NCBI GenBank assembly: GCA_003116975.1
Contig: BGKB01000140.1
Span: 1-64,000, forward strand
Direction of reading: 5' to 3'
Length of the DNA: 64,000 bases
Source: Aurantiochytrium sp. KH105
Lineage: Eukaryota; Sar; Bigyra; Thraustochytrida; Thraustochytriidae
Positions 39,311-49,122 of the stretch are shown piece by piece. Below the pieces are notes generated by a model, which made no database searches, had not been told where the DNA came from, and saw only the letters and a program-made list of their open reading frames with translations. Every line of letters begins with the position of its first letter. Position 1 is the first letter of the stretch. The translations under genes were made by a program, and so were the position numbers.

Positions 39311-41154
39311 CGAGGAGAGCGCTTGCGTCGTCGAGGCGAGAGCCCCGCGCGTCTCGCGTCTCGCAGCTGCTGCATGCGCGTGCCCTCTGCCGCTCGCGGC
39401 CTCGCTGGCCTCGCTCGCTGCTGGCGACTCGCCCGCTGCCGCGCGGCTGGCCAGAGGGAGCACCGCCACCGCGCGTCCCGGGCGTGGCGCCCTCTCGCCT
39501 CGGCGCGGCCCGATTTGTGATCGATCGCGGCAGTAGCAGCAGCAGCCAGAAGCAGTGCAGCAGCGGCGGCTCCGGGGAAAAGGCGCAGCGGCGGCACAGC
39601 AGCAGCAGCAGCAGGAGCGGCCAGCGGCAGGCGCGGCTCCTCGTCCTTGCGCGGCCTTGTGGAAGTGGGTTTCCGCGGATAGGGTAGTTGCGGCTGGCGG
39701 GGCCTGACTGTGAGTGTTTTGCGCGGGTTGGTTAGTTAGTAGTTTTACGGCGCAGAGAGACAGAGAGAAAAGATAGACAGTCGAAAGAAGAAGGGAAGGG
39801 AGGGCGAGAGAGATACCGCGTACGCCAAGCCAGCAGAAACCGATCGAACGAGCCTCGCGACAGGTACGTGCTCCCGGAGGCGCGGCGGCGCGGCAGCGTG
39901 GCCGCGGACAGCGCAGGCGAGGAGGAGACAGGGAGCGAGGGCGGCGTCGCGACCGTCGAGTCTTGCGGGGAGGAGCAGAGCAGAGTCGAGTGGAACGGCG
40001 CAGAGCGGAGCGCATGGGCGCATGGTCGAGCCGAGAGCTGCCGCCAGGCTTTGCTAGCTAGCTTAGCTTAGCTCGCGAGTCTCGCTCGCGGCCTGCAGCT
40101 CCATGCAGCAGCAGCAGCAGCAGCAGCTTCGGTGCATCTCCGTTCCGCCAGCCGCGCAACCAAGCCGCGCAGGGGAGGAGAGGAGAGGAGAGGAGGAGAG
40201 GCCTTGCTCGGGCGAGGCAAGCGGGCAAGACCAGCGGTGCAGTCAGAGGACGAGCGAGCGAGGGAGCGGAGGCAGTCGTCGCCCCCTCGCTCTTCCCTCC
40301 TTGGTCCGATGCGTCGCACCGATGCGGGATGGATCCAAGAGAGAGAGAGCTTGATTGATCGATTTATCGATCGATCCTTGGATCATCCTGCAGCTGCAAC
40401 TGCAGATGGCCGCTGCTGCTTGTCTATCTCCCTGTCTGCCTCTCTGCCTGCCTGCAGAGACGAGGACGAGCTCGCCTCGCGCAGCGGGTTGAGACGAGAC
40501 GAGACGAGACGATGAGAGCACGGCGGCATTGAGCTCGCTCTACTACAGAGTGGATGCAGGGAGCACCGTGGCTTGGCATGGCATGGCGTTTGGCATGGCG
40601 TCCGCTTGCCTTGCGCGGCAGGCAGGTGATTTAGCTGTGCGGAGCAGCGGAGAGGCGGGGGAAAGGAGAAGGGCGGCAGGCGCGGCGGGTGCCGAGATGC
40701 CGAGATGCGCGCAATCTCCGAGCACGTGCTCGCCTTGCTTGCCTCGGTTCGACTTCGCTCGACTGGAGCAGCGCCAAGAAGCGCGTGACCTCCGCACCGC
40801 ATGAGAGCGCGAGCCTCCATGATCGATCCATGGCTCGAGTCACCGTGCGCGCGCGCAAGGTCGCAAGGTCGCACCCAGCCCGCGATAGGGAGGACAAGCA
40901 AGATCCACACCCTGTGCTCTGCCAGTATCTTGATCTTGTGTGAGTGATGACGTGAGCACAAGCAGCAGCGGGAGCTTACTGTAAAACAGAGCAGAGCAGC
41001 CGCGAATCAATCAATCACAGCAGCAGCAGCAGCTGCGATGGCTGCGATGGCTGCCTGGCTGCCTGCTTGGCTAGCTTAGCTTATACCCAGCTAGCTAAGC
41101 TTTGCTTGCATGCTCGCTCCAAGTCGGACTGGGCTGGGCGCGCATGATGCACGG

Positions 41155-41215
41155 ACGCGCAGAGACGCGCAGAGAGAGGAGGGAGGGAGGGAGGAAGGAG
41201 GGAAAGAGGGAGGGG
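41155..41215 (+). repeat. Polypurine GGGA/GGAA tract
   Basis: Purine-only stretch on the sense strand, 180-240 bases before the isocitrate dehydrogenase ATG. A second GA run lies at 41306-41334. Confidence 0.8.
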
Positions 41216-41397
41216 TCGACGGCCGCCGCGCAGGCGCACGAGCAAGCAGTTCTCGATCGCGGCAAGAGCCAAGAGGAGGCGAGCGAGCAAGGCGGATCCG
41301 AGAGACAGAGAGAGAGAGAGGAAAGAGGGAGGACTCACTTCTGAGGCAAACTCAAGAGCCATCAGAATACAAGAACGCAGGACTGACGACGAACACA

Positions 41398-42900
41398 ATG
41401 TCGAACTCGCAGCCAAAGCAGCAGCCAGAAAAAGTAGCAGCAAACGACGCCATGTCCACCGTCAGCAAGAGCGCTCGTCGCATCATGGAACTCTCGCGCG
41501 GCGTGCGCGCGCACAGCGCCGCAGCCACCGCCAACGGCACCGCTATCCGCATGGGCAGCAACGGCCTCGAGGTCCCCAACGACCCAATCATCCCCTTCAT
41601 CGCCGGTGACGGCACCGGCCCCGATATCTGGAACGCCAGCGTGCGCGTCTTCGACGCCGCCGTCGAAAAGGCGTACAAGGGCGAGCGCAAGATCGTCTGG
41701 AAGAAGGTCCTCGCCGGTGAGGAGGCCTTCCGCAAGACCAACGAGTGGCTCCCCGAGGAGACCCTCCAGGCCTTTCGCGACTACCTCGTCGGCATTAAGG
41801 GCCCGCTGACGACCCCTCTCGGCGGCGGCATCCGCTCCCTCAACGTCGCCCTCCGCCAGGAGCTCGACCTCTACGTCTGCCACCGCCCCGTCCGGTACTT
41901 CAAGGGCGTGCCCTCGCCCGTCAAGAAGCCCGAGCTCGTCGACATGAACATCTTCCGTGAGAACACCGAAGATATCTACGCCGGTATCGAGTTCATGAAC
42001 GGCAGCGACGAGGCCAAGCAGGTCCTCGCCCTCCTCGAGAAGCTCGGCGTCTCCAAGAAGGTCCGCTTCCCGGAGTCCTCCAGCTTCGGCATCAAGCCCA
42101 TCTCCAAGGAGGGCACCACCCGCATCGTGCGCGCTGCCATCGAGTACGCCATCGAGTTCAACCGCCCGGGCGTCACGCTCGTCAACAAGGGCAACATCAT
42201 GAAGTTCACCGAGGGCTCCTTCGCCAAGTGGGGCTTCGAGCTCGCCACCTCGCCCGAATTCCGCGACAAGTGCGTCACTGAGCGCGAGTCCTGGATTCTC
42301 GGCAACCGCGACGACGGTGTCGAGGACCCCGTCCAGAACGCCAAGCTCCTCGAGCCCGGCTACGACATGATGACCGACGCCCAGCAGGATGCCGCTGTGC
42401 AGGAGGTCAACGATGTCATCAACAGCATCTACGCCACCCACGGCAACGGCAAGTACAAGAAGATGGTGCTTGTGCGCGGTGTCATCGCCGATATCGCCCT
42501 CCAGCAGGTGCTCACCCGCCCGGACGACTTCTCCGTCGTCTGCTGCCCCAACCTCAACGGTGACTACCTCAGTGACGCCCTCGCTGCCCAGGTTGGTGGC
42601 ATCGGTATCGCCCCCGGCAGTAACGAGAACCTCGTCACCGGCCACGCCATCTTTGAGGCCACCCACGGTACCGCCCCCAAGTACGCCGGTCAGGACAAGG
42701 TCAACCCCTCCAGTGTGCTCCTCTCCGGTAACATGATGCTCAACTACATGGGCTGGAACGAGGCCGCTGACCTTATCCTCAACGGCATCAGCTCCGCCAT
42801 CGAGGCCAAGCGCGTCACCTATGACTTTGAGCGCATGATGGAGGGCGCCACCAAGCTCAAGTGCAGCGAGTTCGCTGACGAGGTCATCAGCCGCATGTAA
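41398..42900 (+). CDS. icd: NADP isocitrate dehydrogenase, bacterial type
   Basis: Oxidatively decarboxylates isocitrate to 2-oxoglutarate, yielding NADPH. 500 residues from ATG 41398; the frame stays open 96 codons upstream, but that part is repeat-like. It follows E. coli Icd rather than the usual eukaryotic IDH1/2 or IDH3: AIKGPLTTP-like segment, GGGIRSLNV with Ser147 at the E. coli phosphoserine position, Lys264 in VNKGN, Asp365 in [13 protein letters not shown] with Asp389 and Asp393, and the NADP-selecting Lys428-Tyr429, Tyr475 and Arg479. About 45 residues more than E. coli lie around 290-356 (VTERESWIL ... [12 protein letters not shown]), a feature I associate with cyanobacterial enzymes. 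The N-terminal 50 residues, with [13 protein letters not shown], could be a mitochondrial presequence. Codons are strongly C/G-ending, implying high expression. Confidence 0.95.
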   Translation: MSNSQPKQQPEKVAANDAMSTVSKSARRIMELSRGVRAHSAAATANGTAIRMGSNGLEVPNDPIIPFIAGDGTGPDIWNASVRVFDAAVEKAYKGERKIVWKKVLAGEEAFRKTNEWLPEETLQAFRDYLVGIKGPLTTPLGGGIRSLNVALRQELDLYVCHRPVRYFKGVPSPVKKPELVDMNIFRENTEDIYAGIEFMNGSDEAKQVLALLEKLGVSKKVRFPESSSFGIKPISKEGTTRIVRAAIEYAIEFNRPGVTLVNKGNIMKFTEGSFAKWGFELATSPEFRDKCVTERESWILGNRDDGVEDPVQNAKLLEPGYDMMTDAQQDAAVQEVNDVINSIYATHGNGKYKKMVLVRGVIADIALQQVLTRPDDFSVVCCPNLNGDYLSDALAAQVGGIGIAPGSNENLVTGHAIFEATHGTAPKYAGQDKVNPSSVLLSGNMMLNYMGWNEAADLILNGISSAIEAKRVTYDFERMMEGATKLKCSEFADEVISRM

Positions 42901-43259
42901 TTCACGCGCCCTGTTCACTCAATCTGGATTTTGCAAGTGCACTTGATTTGCACCCCCTTCTTCCTCCCCACAACCAGCTCACCAGCTCGACATTCAATCT
43001 TCTTCATCTGTTCGTTTTTCTTCACCTTTTGCACCGATTACTTACGCTATAGCAATACTCGTTCGCTAACGACGAGAAAGCAAGCATAACCAAAAAGCGA
43101 CTTAGATATTCCCTCATTTTGATTGATTCATTTATTCTCTAAGACGCTCGTTCTTGTTGTCTTTGTGCACGCCTAGCCTCGGCCGAGTTGTCCATGGAAA
43201 CCTGACAAAAGAGCGTCAGGTGGTTAGACTATGCGTGTTCGAACGGTGATCTCTCCACC

Positions 43260-43293
43260 TTTTTTTTTTTTTTGGGGGGGGGGGGGGTTGGGG
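43260..43293. repeat. T-run/G-run tract, left arm of inverted pair
   Basis: Fourteen T, fourteen G, TT, then four G. Near-complementary to 43539-43576. Confidence 0.9.
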
Positions 43294-43538
43294 CGGTGGC
43301 AACAACTGCTTTTCCTACAAAAAGCGATGAGGAGCTCTTTTCTTTGCCCCTTTTTCTTGAAAGGATGAATGAAGTATTCATTGAGATGAACTCGAAAAGA
43401 GGGAAAAACGAAAAGCTCCCCAAACAGACCTACCGACGCACGCAATCTCATGAAAAGCAAATCGATGACATCCCTCTCTCTTCTCTTTCCCCCACCCTCT
43501 TCCCTTCCCTTTCCAGCAAGCACGTCTGCTCTCTCCCT

Positions 43539-43576
43539 CCCCCCAACCCCCCCCCCTAAAAAAAAAAAAAAAAAAC
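43539..43576. repeat. C-run/A-run tract, right arm of inverted pair
   Basis: Six C, AA, ten C, T, nineteen A. Its reverse complement matches the T/G tract 245 bases upstream, including the TT interruption in the G run. Confidence 0.9.
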
Positions 43577-43627
43577 AATTCCTTTCATTTCTCCCATGAT
43601 GCTGGTTGTGAACCGCCCCAAAACAGA

Positions 43628-44632
43628 ATGCACCAAGACATGTCGTCGTCCAAGGTCCAAGACCTCGAGGCGTTTGTGCGCACCCTGCCCAAAGCGGAAC
43701 TGCACGCGCATCTGCACGGGAGCGTACGCGAAGACACCTTGCGCGCCCTCGGCTGCACAGGCTTTGTGGCGCAGGGAAGAACCCTAGAAGAGTGCTTTGC
43801 GCTCTTTGCAACCATACATGACGCCGTCCAAGACGTGAACGCCGTGCGCCGCGTGGCAGAGGACGTGGTGCGCGACTTTGCGCAAGATAATGTACGCTAT
43901 CTAGAGCTTCGCTCCACGCCTCGGGCCACGGCGCACATGACCAAGCACGAGTATCTGGTCACCGTCGCTGACGCTGTTCGAACCGCTGGGGCCAAGCACG
44001 ACGTCCTCGTCCGCCTACTTGTGTCGCTGGACCGCGCTCGAGACCCAAGCGACGCAAACGATTCCCTCGACGTCGTGGAGGCTCTACCTGCTCATGCCAA
44101 GGCCATGATTGTTGGGGTCGATCTCTCGGGCAATCCGACCAAGGGTCGCTTTGCAGACTTTGTTCCCGCGCTAACTCGCGCTCGCTCCGAGCTCGGTCTC
44201 AAAGTCACCATTCATTGTGGCGAGGTGCACGATGATAACGAAGTTGCTGAAATACTTGCTTTTGCGCCCGACCGCCTCGGTCACGCCTTGCATGTACCGG
44301 CATCGCTACGCGCAAAGGGCCTGCCCGTGGTAGAGTGTTGCCCCACATCGAATATCAAGACCTTGGCGCTCGACGCACTTCACGAGCACCCTGTGCTACC
44401 ACCTGTGGACTGGGCGCACCTGGTCGTCTGCACAGACGATGCTGGCGTCTTCGAGACTTCACTCACCAAAGAGCTGACAATGGTAGCGCATGAATTTCGC
44501 CTCTCGCGTGATCAAATCGCGCAGCTCGCTCGAGCCCCCTTGCGGCACGCCTTTGCGCATCCAAAAGACATTCGCTCTCTCGAAATGCGCCTCTGGCCAT
44601 CACAAATGTCGTCCTCATCGCCGCGACTCTAG
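43628..44632 (+). CDS. ADAL: N6-methyl-AMP deaminase, ADAL/MAPDA type
   Basis: Zinc-dependent hydrolase of the adenosine deaminase fold. ADAL/MAPDA proteins deaminate N6-methyl-AMP to IMP, clearing nucleotides released from methylated RNA. 334 residues from ATG 43628 (a second Met is at residue 5). Family residues seen: HAHLHG with H26 and H28 (zinc), YLELRSTPR, VDLSGNPTKG, HCGEV with H196 and the catalytic E199, DRLGHA, CPTSNIKT and TDDAGVF with D270-D271. The LELRSTPR and SGNP stretches fit ADAL/MAPDA rather than classical ADA, which is the basis for the substrate call. No signal peptide, so cytosolic. It is a close downstream neighbour of isocitrate dehydrogenase on the same strand but separately transcribed, given the 0.7 kb gap. 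Confidence 0.9.
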   Translation: MHQDMSSSKVQDLEAFVRTLPKAELHAHLHGSVREDTLRALGCTGFVAQGRTLEECFALFATIHDAVQDVNAVRRVAEDVVRDFAQDNVRYLELRSTPRATAHMTKHEYLVTVADAVRTAGAKHDVLVRLLVSLDRARDPSDANDSLDVVEALPAHAKAMIVGVDLSGNPTKGRFADFVPALTRARSELGLKVTIHCGEVHDDNEVAEILAFAPDRLGHALHVPASLRAKGLPVVECCPTSNIKTLALDALHEHPVLPPVDWAHLVVCTDDAGVFETSLTKELTMVAHEFRLSRDQIAQLARAPLRHAFAHPKDIRSLEMRLWPSQMSSSSPRL

Positions 44633-44874
44633 GTTAGTTTGTTTTGGCATAGCGCTAATGTCGAATTGATGAAAAAATGGGAAGCCGCGCTCCATCGCTC
44701 GCTCGCTCGCTCGCTCGTTTGCCCGTCGATGCGATCGAAAAGAAGAAAGGAATAACTACTAGCTTTATTTGCATGTTTGAAACTTTGTCGAAAGATCCTC
44801 GGAGGCAGTATACGTACTGAGAAAAGAGGACCAGTTCTTCTCAGAAAAATTTGCCCGTCTGCTTGCTTTTTTAA

Positions 44875-44910
<36 letters not shown>

Positions 44911-45330
44911 TCCTTTGGCTAAAGGCCCCTGACCTTTTGACCTCGGTCCTTGTCTCAGGAATGAATCAGTTCAATGACGGACTAGGCCTAGGTCTAGTCA
45001 ACATATCATCTAACTGTAAAAAGAAGATGCTGCAGGCCGAGATCTTTCAACTTTGGTCTGCCACTGTAGAAAAAGAGAAAAAGGGAGAAAAAAGAAAAAA
45101 GAAAAGATAAACCTAAACGGCCTATTTTAGGCGCGGTTAGACCTTTTCTCTGTGAAGCTTCGCTTCGATGCATAAACGAGAACAACGGCGAGTCGCGCGC
45201 GGCGGGTCCGTGCGCAAGGTGAAGGGCACGCGAGCTTCGGCGCGGCAGCGGGGAAGCGCAAGGACAGGCTTCGCCGCGTCTGCGCTTTCGAGCGCAGCTA
45301 GCCCGCGTCGCGTCGGCGGCGAAAAGCAAG
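44633..45330. other. 5' flank of RPT5
   Basis: Holds a (CGCT)n run near 44695-44717 and a (GA)n run at 44877-44904. No gene was seen. Confidence 0.55.
44877..44904 (+). repeat. (GA)n microsatellite
   Basis: Dinucleotide array about 430 bases upstream of RPT5, purine on the sense strand. Confidence 0.9.
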
Positions 45331-46635
45331 ATGCCGTCCCATGACCTCGAGGACGAAGCCGTCTGGGGCGACGACGGCGAGGAGCTCGACGCGGAGATCA
45401 TGTCCATGCCGACGGACGACATCAAGCAGCGGATCAGACTGCTGGAGAACGAGATCCGCGTGATGCGCAGCGAGAAAGACCGTCTCGAGCACGAAGAGCA
45501 CTCGCAGACGGAGCGAACAAAAGAAAACCTGGAAAAGATCAAGATGAACAAGCAGCTCCCGTGGCTCGTGGGCAACATCGTGGAGATCCTCGACGGCGAA
45601 ACGGATGAGACCGAGACCGAGGACGGAAGTGCTGTAGATGTGGACGATAAGCGCAAGGGCAAATCCGCGGTCATCAAGACCTCAACGCGACAAACGATCT
45701 TCTTGCCCGTCATCGGACTCGTGCCCGACGAGGACCTCGCGCCGCAGGACCTCATCGCCACCAACAAGGATAGCTACCTCGTTTTGGACAAGCTCCCGCC
45801 CGAGTACGACTCGCGGACCCGGGCCATGGAACTCGACGAGAAACCCAAAGAGAGCTACAGTGACATTGGTGGACTCGAGTCGCAGATTCAGGAGCTCAAG
45901 GAGGCCGTCGTGCTGCCGCTGATTCATGCCGAGCGATTTGAGGCCATTGGCATCAAAGCACCCAAGGGTGCGCTCTTGTATGGCCCGCCGGGCACCGGCA
46001 AGACGCTTCTCGCGCGTGCTTGCGCCGCAGAAACCAACTGTGTCTTCCTCAAGGTGGCGGCCTCACAGCTGGTGCAAATGTTCATTGGTGACGGTGCCAA
46101 GCTGGTTCGGGACGCCTTCGAGCTTGCACGGGAAAAGGGCAAGGACCGGGGTGCCATCATCTTTATTGATGAGATTGATGCTATTGGCGGCAAGCGCTTT
46201 GACAGTGACCAGTCTGGCGACCGCGAGGTCCAGCGTACCATGCTTGAGCTTCTGAACCAGCTCGATGGTTTCACGGCAAACGACAAGGTCAAGGTCATTG
46301 CGGCCACGAACCGGCCCGATGTTTTGGATCCTGCGCTTATGCGTTCGGGCCGTCTCGATCGCAAGATCGAGCTCCCAGAGCCCAATGAAGAGGGTCGCAT
46401 GCGTGTCCTGCAGATTCACTCGCGCAAGATGAACGTGGACGAGGAGGTCAACTACGCTGAAATCGCACGCTCCACTGAGGACTTTAATGGCGCCATGATG
46501 CGTGCAGTGGCCATTGAGGCAGGCATGATTGCGCTCCGCGAGAATTGTAAGGTTATTCAGCATCGCCACTTTCAGGACGCCATCGACGAGGTGGCAGCCA
46601 AGCGCAAAAAGGTCGATGTCTCCTACTGGTCTTAA
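45331..46635 (+). CDS. RPT5: 26S proteasome regulatory ATPase Rpt5 (PSMC3)
   Basis: One of six AAA+ ATPases of the 19S base that unfold substrates and open the 20S gate. 434 residues from ATG 45331. Order: N-terminal coiled coil (about 30-75), OB-domain region with [37 protein letters not shown], Walker A GPPGTGKT (218-225), Walker B IIFIDEID (276-283), [10 protein letters not shown] and the SRH arginines in [10 protein letters not shown]. These match Rpt5 specifically over the other Rpt subunits. The C-terminus ends SYWS. Rpt5 normally ends in the HbYX motif (YYA in human), so the penultimate Tyr is Trp here. Expected in cytosol and nucleus. Confidence 0.96.
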   Translation: MPSHDLEDEAVWGDDGEELDAEIMSMPTDDIKQRIRLLENEIRVMRSEKDRLEHEEHSQTERTKENLEKIKMNKQLPWLVGNIVEILDGETDETETEDGSAVDVDDKRKGKSAVIKTSTRQTIFLPVIGLVPDEDLAPQDLIATNKDSYLVLDKLPPEYDSRTRAMELDEKPKESYSDIGGLESQIQELKEAVVLPLIHAERFEAIGIKAPKGALLYGPPGTGKTLLARACAAETNCVFLKVAASQLVQMFIGDGAKLVRDAFELAREKGKDRGAIIFIDEIDAIGGKRFDSDQSGDREVQRTMLELLNQLDGFTANDKVKVIAATNRPDVLDPALMRSGRLDRKIELPEPNEEGRMRVLQIHSRKMNVDEEVNYAEIARSTEDFNGAMMRAVAIEAGMIALRENCKVIQHRHFQDAIDEVAAKRKKVDVSYWS

Positions 46636-47276
46636 ACGAAGAGAGAGAGAGAGAGAGAGAGAGCGCCAACGTACGGCACACTTGCTAGGCCTAAGTTTTT
46701 TTTTTTGGATTTCTCATGCACAATTTCTCAAATGACTCAAAACATAATAAAAATAAAAGAACAATCAATTCGCTCGGACCCAGGTTGCAAGCTTCGACCG
46801 ATCCCTTTCTTTTGTAGACCTTCAATTCTCATTTTTCGCGTCGTGAAATTATTATACCTTGGGGACATCACATTCTCGAAAGCGACGCAAATTAGAGACC
46901 TGCAAAGAACAGAAAACCATCTGGTCTCGATAGAAAGCTGTCTTGTGGCCAAGGCCGCGAAAGCCAGCGCAACAATTGTTATTGAATGGAATGGAATGGA
47001 ATGGAATGAATTCTGTACATCACGTTAGGGACGCCATGGCCACGATACTATCGAAAAACGTTTGGAATTGGAAAGCAGCGAGCTCGTTGCCTTCTCTTTT
47101 CAAATAAAACCTCTGAAATGGAGTGGAAAACATCAGGAAAAAACGCCTCGCCGCTCGCGAGGCTTTTGCTTTGACAAGTAAATGATGTCGTTGCATCGCA
47201 TCCGCTCGAAATAAAAAGATATTGCGTGCCCGCCGCAACTTTCATGCAATCGACGGGGTACGCACATAAAGCTATT
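46636..47276. other. Convergent intergenic region, RPT5 / MFS
   Basis: A (GA)n run at about 46640-46663 in the RPT5 3' flank, and a (GGAAT)n run at 46984-47009. No gene was seen. Confidence 0.55.
46984..47009. repeat. (GGAAT)n microsatellite
   Basis: Five pentanucleotide units. Confidence 0.88.
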
Positions 47277-49091
47277 CTACTTGGGGCCCATGGCACCAGG
47301 CTTGAGGCCATGCCTGTAGGTGACCGCCCCAAATGCAGTGCCACACGCAAGCAAGAGCGCCGCGTTGGCCTGCATGGCCAACTCCGGGCTCGAATAGTGG
47401 GCCATGAGACCCGTACACGAGGCGCCAACAAGCAGGCCCACGTCGCCCGTGGTGCGCAAGAGTGCCAAGGCCTGCGAACGGTTTTCATTCGGAACAATGT
47501 CCGTGACATGTGCAGTGGGTGCCATGCCAAACATGGTTGCGCCGAGACTCCAAATGGCAAGAATTCCCAGTGCCGGCGGAAGTTGAGTGGCCATCGGAAA
47601 GGCAAAGATGGCGGCCGAAACGATGGAAGACGACACCACAATCGCCGGAGGTTTCCCAAATCTGTCTGCGATCGCCGCCGAAGGTGGCGTACACACGACC
47701 GAGACCGCCGAAAGCATGGCGAACACACCGCCCACTTCGGAGGGTGAAAGCCCAAGCTCCTCGCGGACAAGCATTAGTGGAAGAAGTGTCATGTATGATC
47801 CGCTGAGAGCCAACCAGTACATGAAGTTGATGCCAAGCACGGAGTTGAACTGAGCATCCGCCAACAGCGGGCGCCACTGGCGCACAGTCTCGCGCACCTC
47901 GGCTCGAAGCGTGGGAGGCTCCGCGCTCATGCCGCCCGGGGTCGTGCCGCCCGAAGTCACCGGTCCCCCTTGGCCCGGCACGTGCGTTTCGGTGAGAATC
48001 TTGTGATTGAGACCCATAATAAAGAGAAAGCTAGCGCTGACGAGCGCAAACGACGAAGAGAGGCCCACCGAATGAGCGAGGAAACCCCCGAGCGCAGGAC
48101 CGAGCGCGGCTCCTGCCGAAAAGCCAGCAGAAATGGGAGCCATGGTCTTTGTGCGCGTAAACGGGGTGCCAATATCCATTAGGTACAGCATGGACGCCGT
48201 GGTAAACCCGCTCGACCCGAGGCCAGTGACAAGGCGTGCCACCATGAGCTCCGGCAACGAAGACGCAAAGCCAACGCCCATCATGCCGAGCGCCATGAGC
48301 GCGGCACCGCCAGTCATGACGCGCTTGCGGCCATACTTGTCGCTGAGAAAAGCGCAGGGGATGTTGCCAATTAGTTTGCTCAGCCCAAAGGCGCTCACAA
48401 CGAGGCCAAAGTCCGCGGAGGAAAGGCCCATTTTCGTGACAAAGAGCGGCATGACAGGAATCACGATGCCCACGGCTACGCCCGTGAGAACCATGGAGAT
48501 TGTAATGGGCCAGACGCGGGGATCGACGGTGTTCGCCATGCCAAGAATGACCTCGTTGAATCGAGCTCGCGTGACGCCCTCGCCGCGCGAGTCGAGCTTG
48601 GTCATGAGCTGTTCTGCAAACTCTGCTATGTACTTGTCGGACATGACGCGCTCGCGGTCGTCGCGACGGCCGATTTCGCGCATGTACGCGCGAAGCTCCT
48701 CTGGCTCGACAATGCCGTTCTTGTTTTTGTCGAGCCGGTCGAAAGCGCGGCTCAGTTCTGTCTTGTCGAAGTCGATCAGTTTAAAGAGGTCAAACACTCT
48801 TGCGTTGAAGGGCGTGTCACTCCACTTGGTCTCTGGGAGGGGCACGCGTTCTCGATCGCGGTCGAGTGCGGGCGGTGATGTGTCGAGCCTGTCCATCAGA
48901 CTTGGCGCCAGCGGCGGTGTCGGCGGCGGCTCTGGCGCCGGGGCGCCTTTTTGCTGTTCCTGCTTTTCCTGCGGCAGCGAGCTCGTCACGCCCGGAGTGA
49001 CGGACTCCACCTTTGCGTGCGGCTGCGAAGAGGCCCACCTTCGCGCGCCAGCAGCGCCGCGGGGCCACGCCCCACCGGCGGCGAGGCCCAA
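47277..49091 (-). CDS. MFS transporter with N-terminal EF-hand (5' end uncertain)
   Basis: Proton-coupled or facilitated carrier of unknown substrate. The clear frame begins at 49091 with TTG (604 residues). The first ATG within it is at 48896, past a likely targeting region, so the true start is probably upstream across the N at 49122; ATG 49213 opens a basic Arg/Ala-rich stretch in another frame. Numbered from 49091: RRWASSQ near 17-23 resembles a mitochondrial presequence cleavage site; a canonical EF-hand loop at 121-132 (D121, N123, N125, I127, E129, E132); a degenerate second EF-hand near 166-177; then about 190-600 is a 12-helix MFS core with the A motif FLSDKYGRKRVM. No substrate subfamily is recognisable. 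The calcium loop suggests Ca2+ control of transport. Confidence 0.82.
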   Translation of the reverse strand: MGLAAGGAWPRGAAGARRWASSQPHAKVESVTPGVTSSLPQEKQEQQKGAPAPEPPPTPPLAPSLMDRLDTSPPALDRDRERVPLPETKWSDTPFNARVFDLFKLIDFDKTELSRAFDRLDKNKNGIVEPEELRAYMREIGRRDDRERVMSDKYIAEFAEQLMTKLDSRGEGVTRARFNEVILGMANTVDPRVWPITISMVLTGVAVGIVIPVMPLFVTKMGLSSADFGLVVSAFGLSKLIGNIPCAFLSDKYGRKRVMTGGAALMALGMMGVGFASSLPELMVARLVTGLGSSGFTTASMLYLMDIGTPFTRTKTMAPISAGFSAGAALGPALGGFLAHSVGLSSSFALVSASFLFIMGLNHKILTETHVPGQGGPVTSGGTTPGGMSAEPPTLRAEVRETVRQWRPLLADAQFNSVLGINFMYWLALSGSYMTLLPLMLVREELGLSPSEVGGVFAMLSAVSVVCTPPSAAIADRFGKPPAIVVSSSIVSAAIFAFPMATQLPPALGILAIWSLGATMFGMAPTAHVTDIVPNENRSQALALLRTTGDVGLLVGASCTGLMAHYSSPELAMQANAALLLACGTAFGAVTYRHGLKPGAMGPK

Positions 49092-49121
49092 GCCGCGCGC
49101 CGCCGTATGCCTCGCCGCGCG

Positions 49122-49122
49122 N
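49122..49122. other. Assembly gap (single N) in MFS 5' region
   Basis: One undetermined base in a very GC-rich stretch (GCGCGG repeats). Coding phase on either side disagrees between the best upstream ATG and the MFS frame, so the N may stand for more than one base. Confidence 0.9.

Larger units (their letters stand above)
38351..41397. other. Repeat-rich gene-free stretch upstream of isocitrate dehydrogenase
   Basis: Three kilobases with (GATGC)n at 38527-38582, (GAAA)n at 39238-39310, CAG-rich patches near 39535-39620 and 40103-40127, and polypurine blocks at 41155-41215 and 41306-41334 close to the isocitrate dehydrogenase start. The long frames here, up to about 370 residues, are Arg/Ser/Ala or Phe/Leu-rich and repeat-driven. 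I see no gene or RNA. Confidence 0.55.
42901..43627. other. Intergenic region with inverted homopolymer pair
   Basis: Lies between isocitrate dehydrogenase and the ADAL gene, both +. It contains T14-G14-TT-G4 at 43260-43293 and C6-AA-C10-T-A19 at 43539-43576, which are near-reverse complements. Otherwise featureless. Confidence 0.6.

Noticed and set aside
38897-40015. 372-codon minus-strand frame
   Set aside because: Encoded largely by GAAA and GC-rich simple sequence (Phe/Leu/Ser and Arg/Ala runs). No domain.
41362-42918. 518-codon open frame antisense to isocitrate dehydrogenase
   Set aside because: A shadow created by the strong C/G third-position bias of the sense gene. It is Val/Asp/Leu/Gly-rich with no motif.
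43200-43260. tRNA-like patch with GTGTTCGAACGG
   Set aside because: The T-loop-like string is present, but no A box, acceptor stem or anticodon arm could be folded around it.
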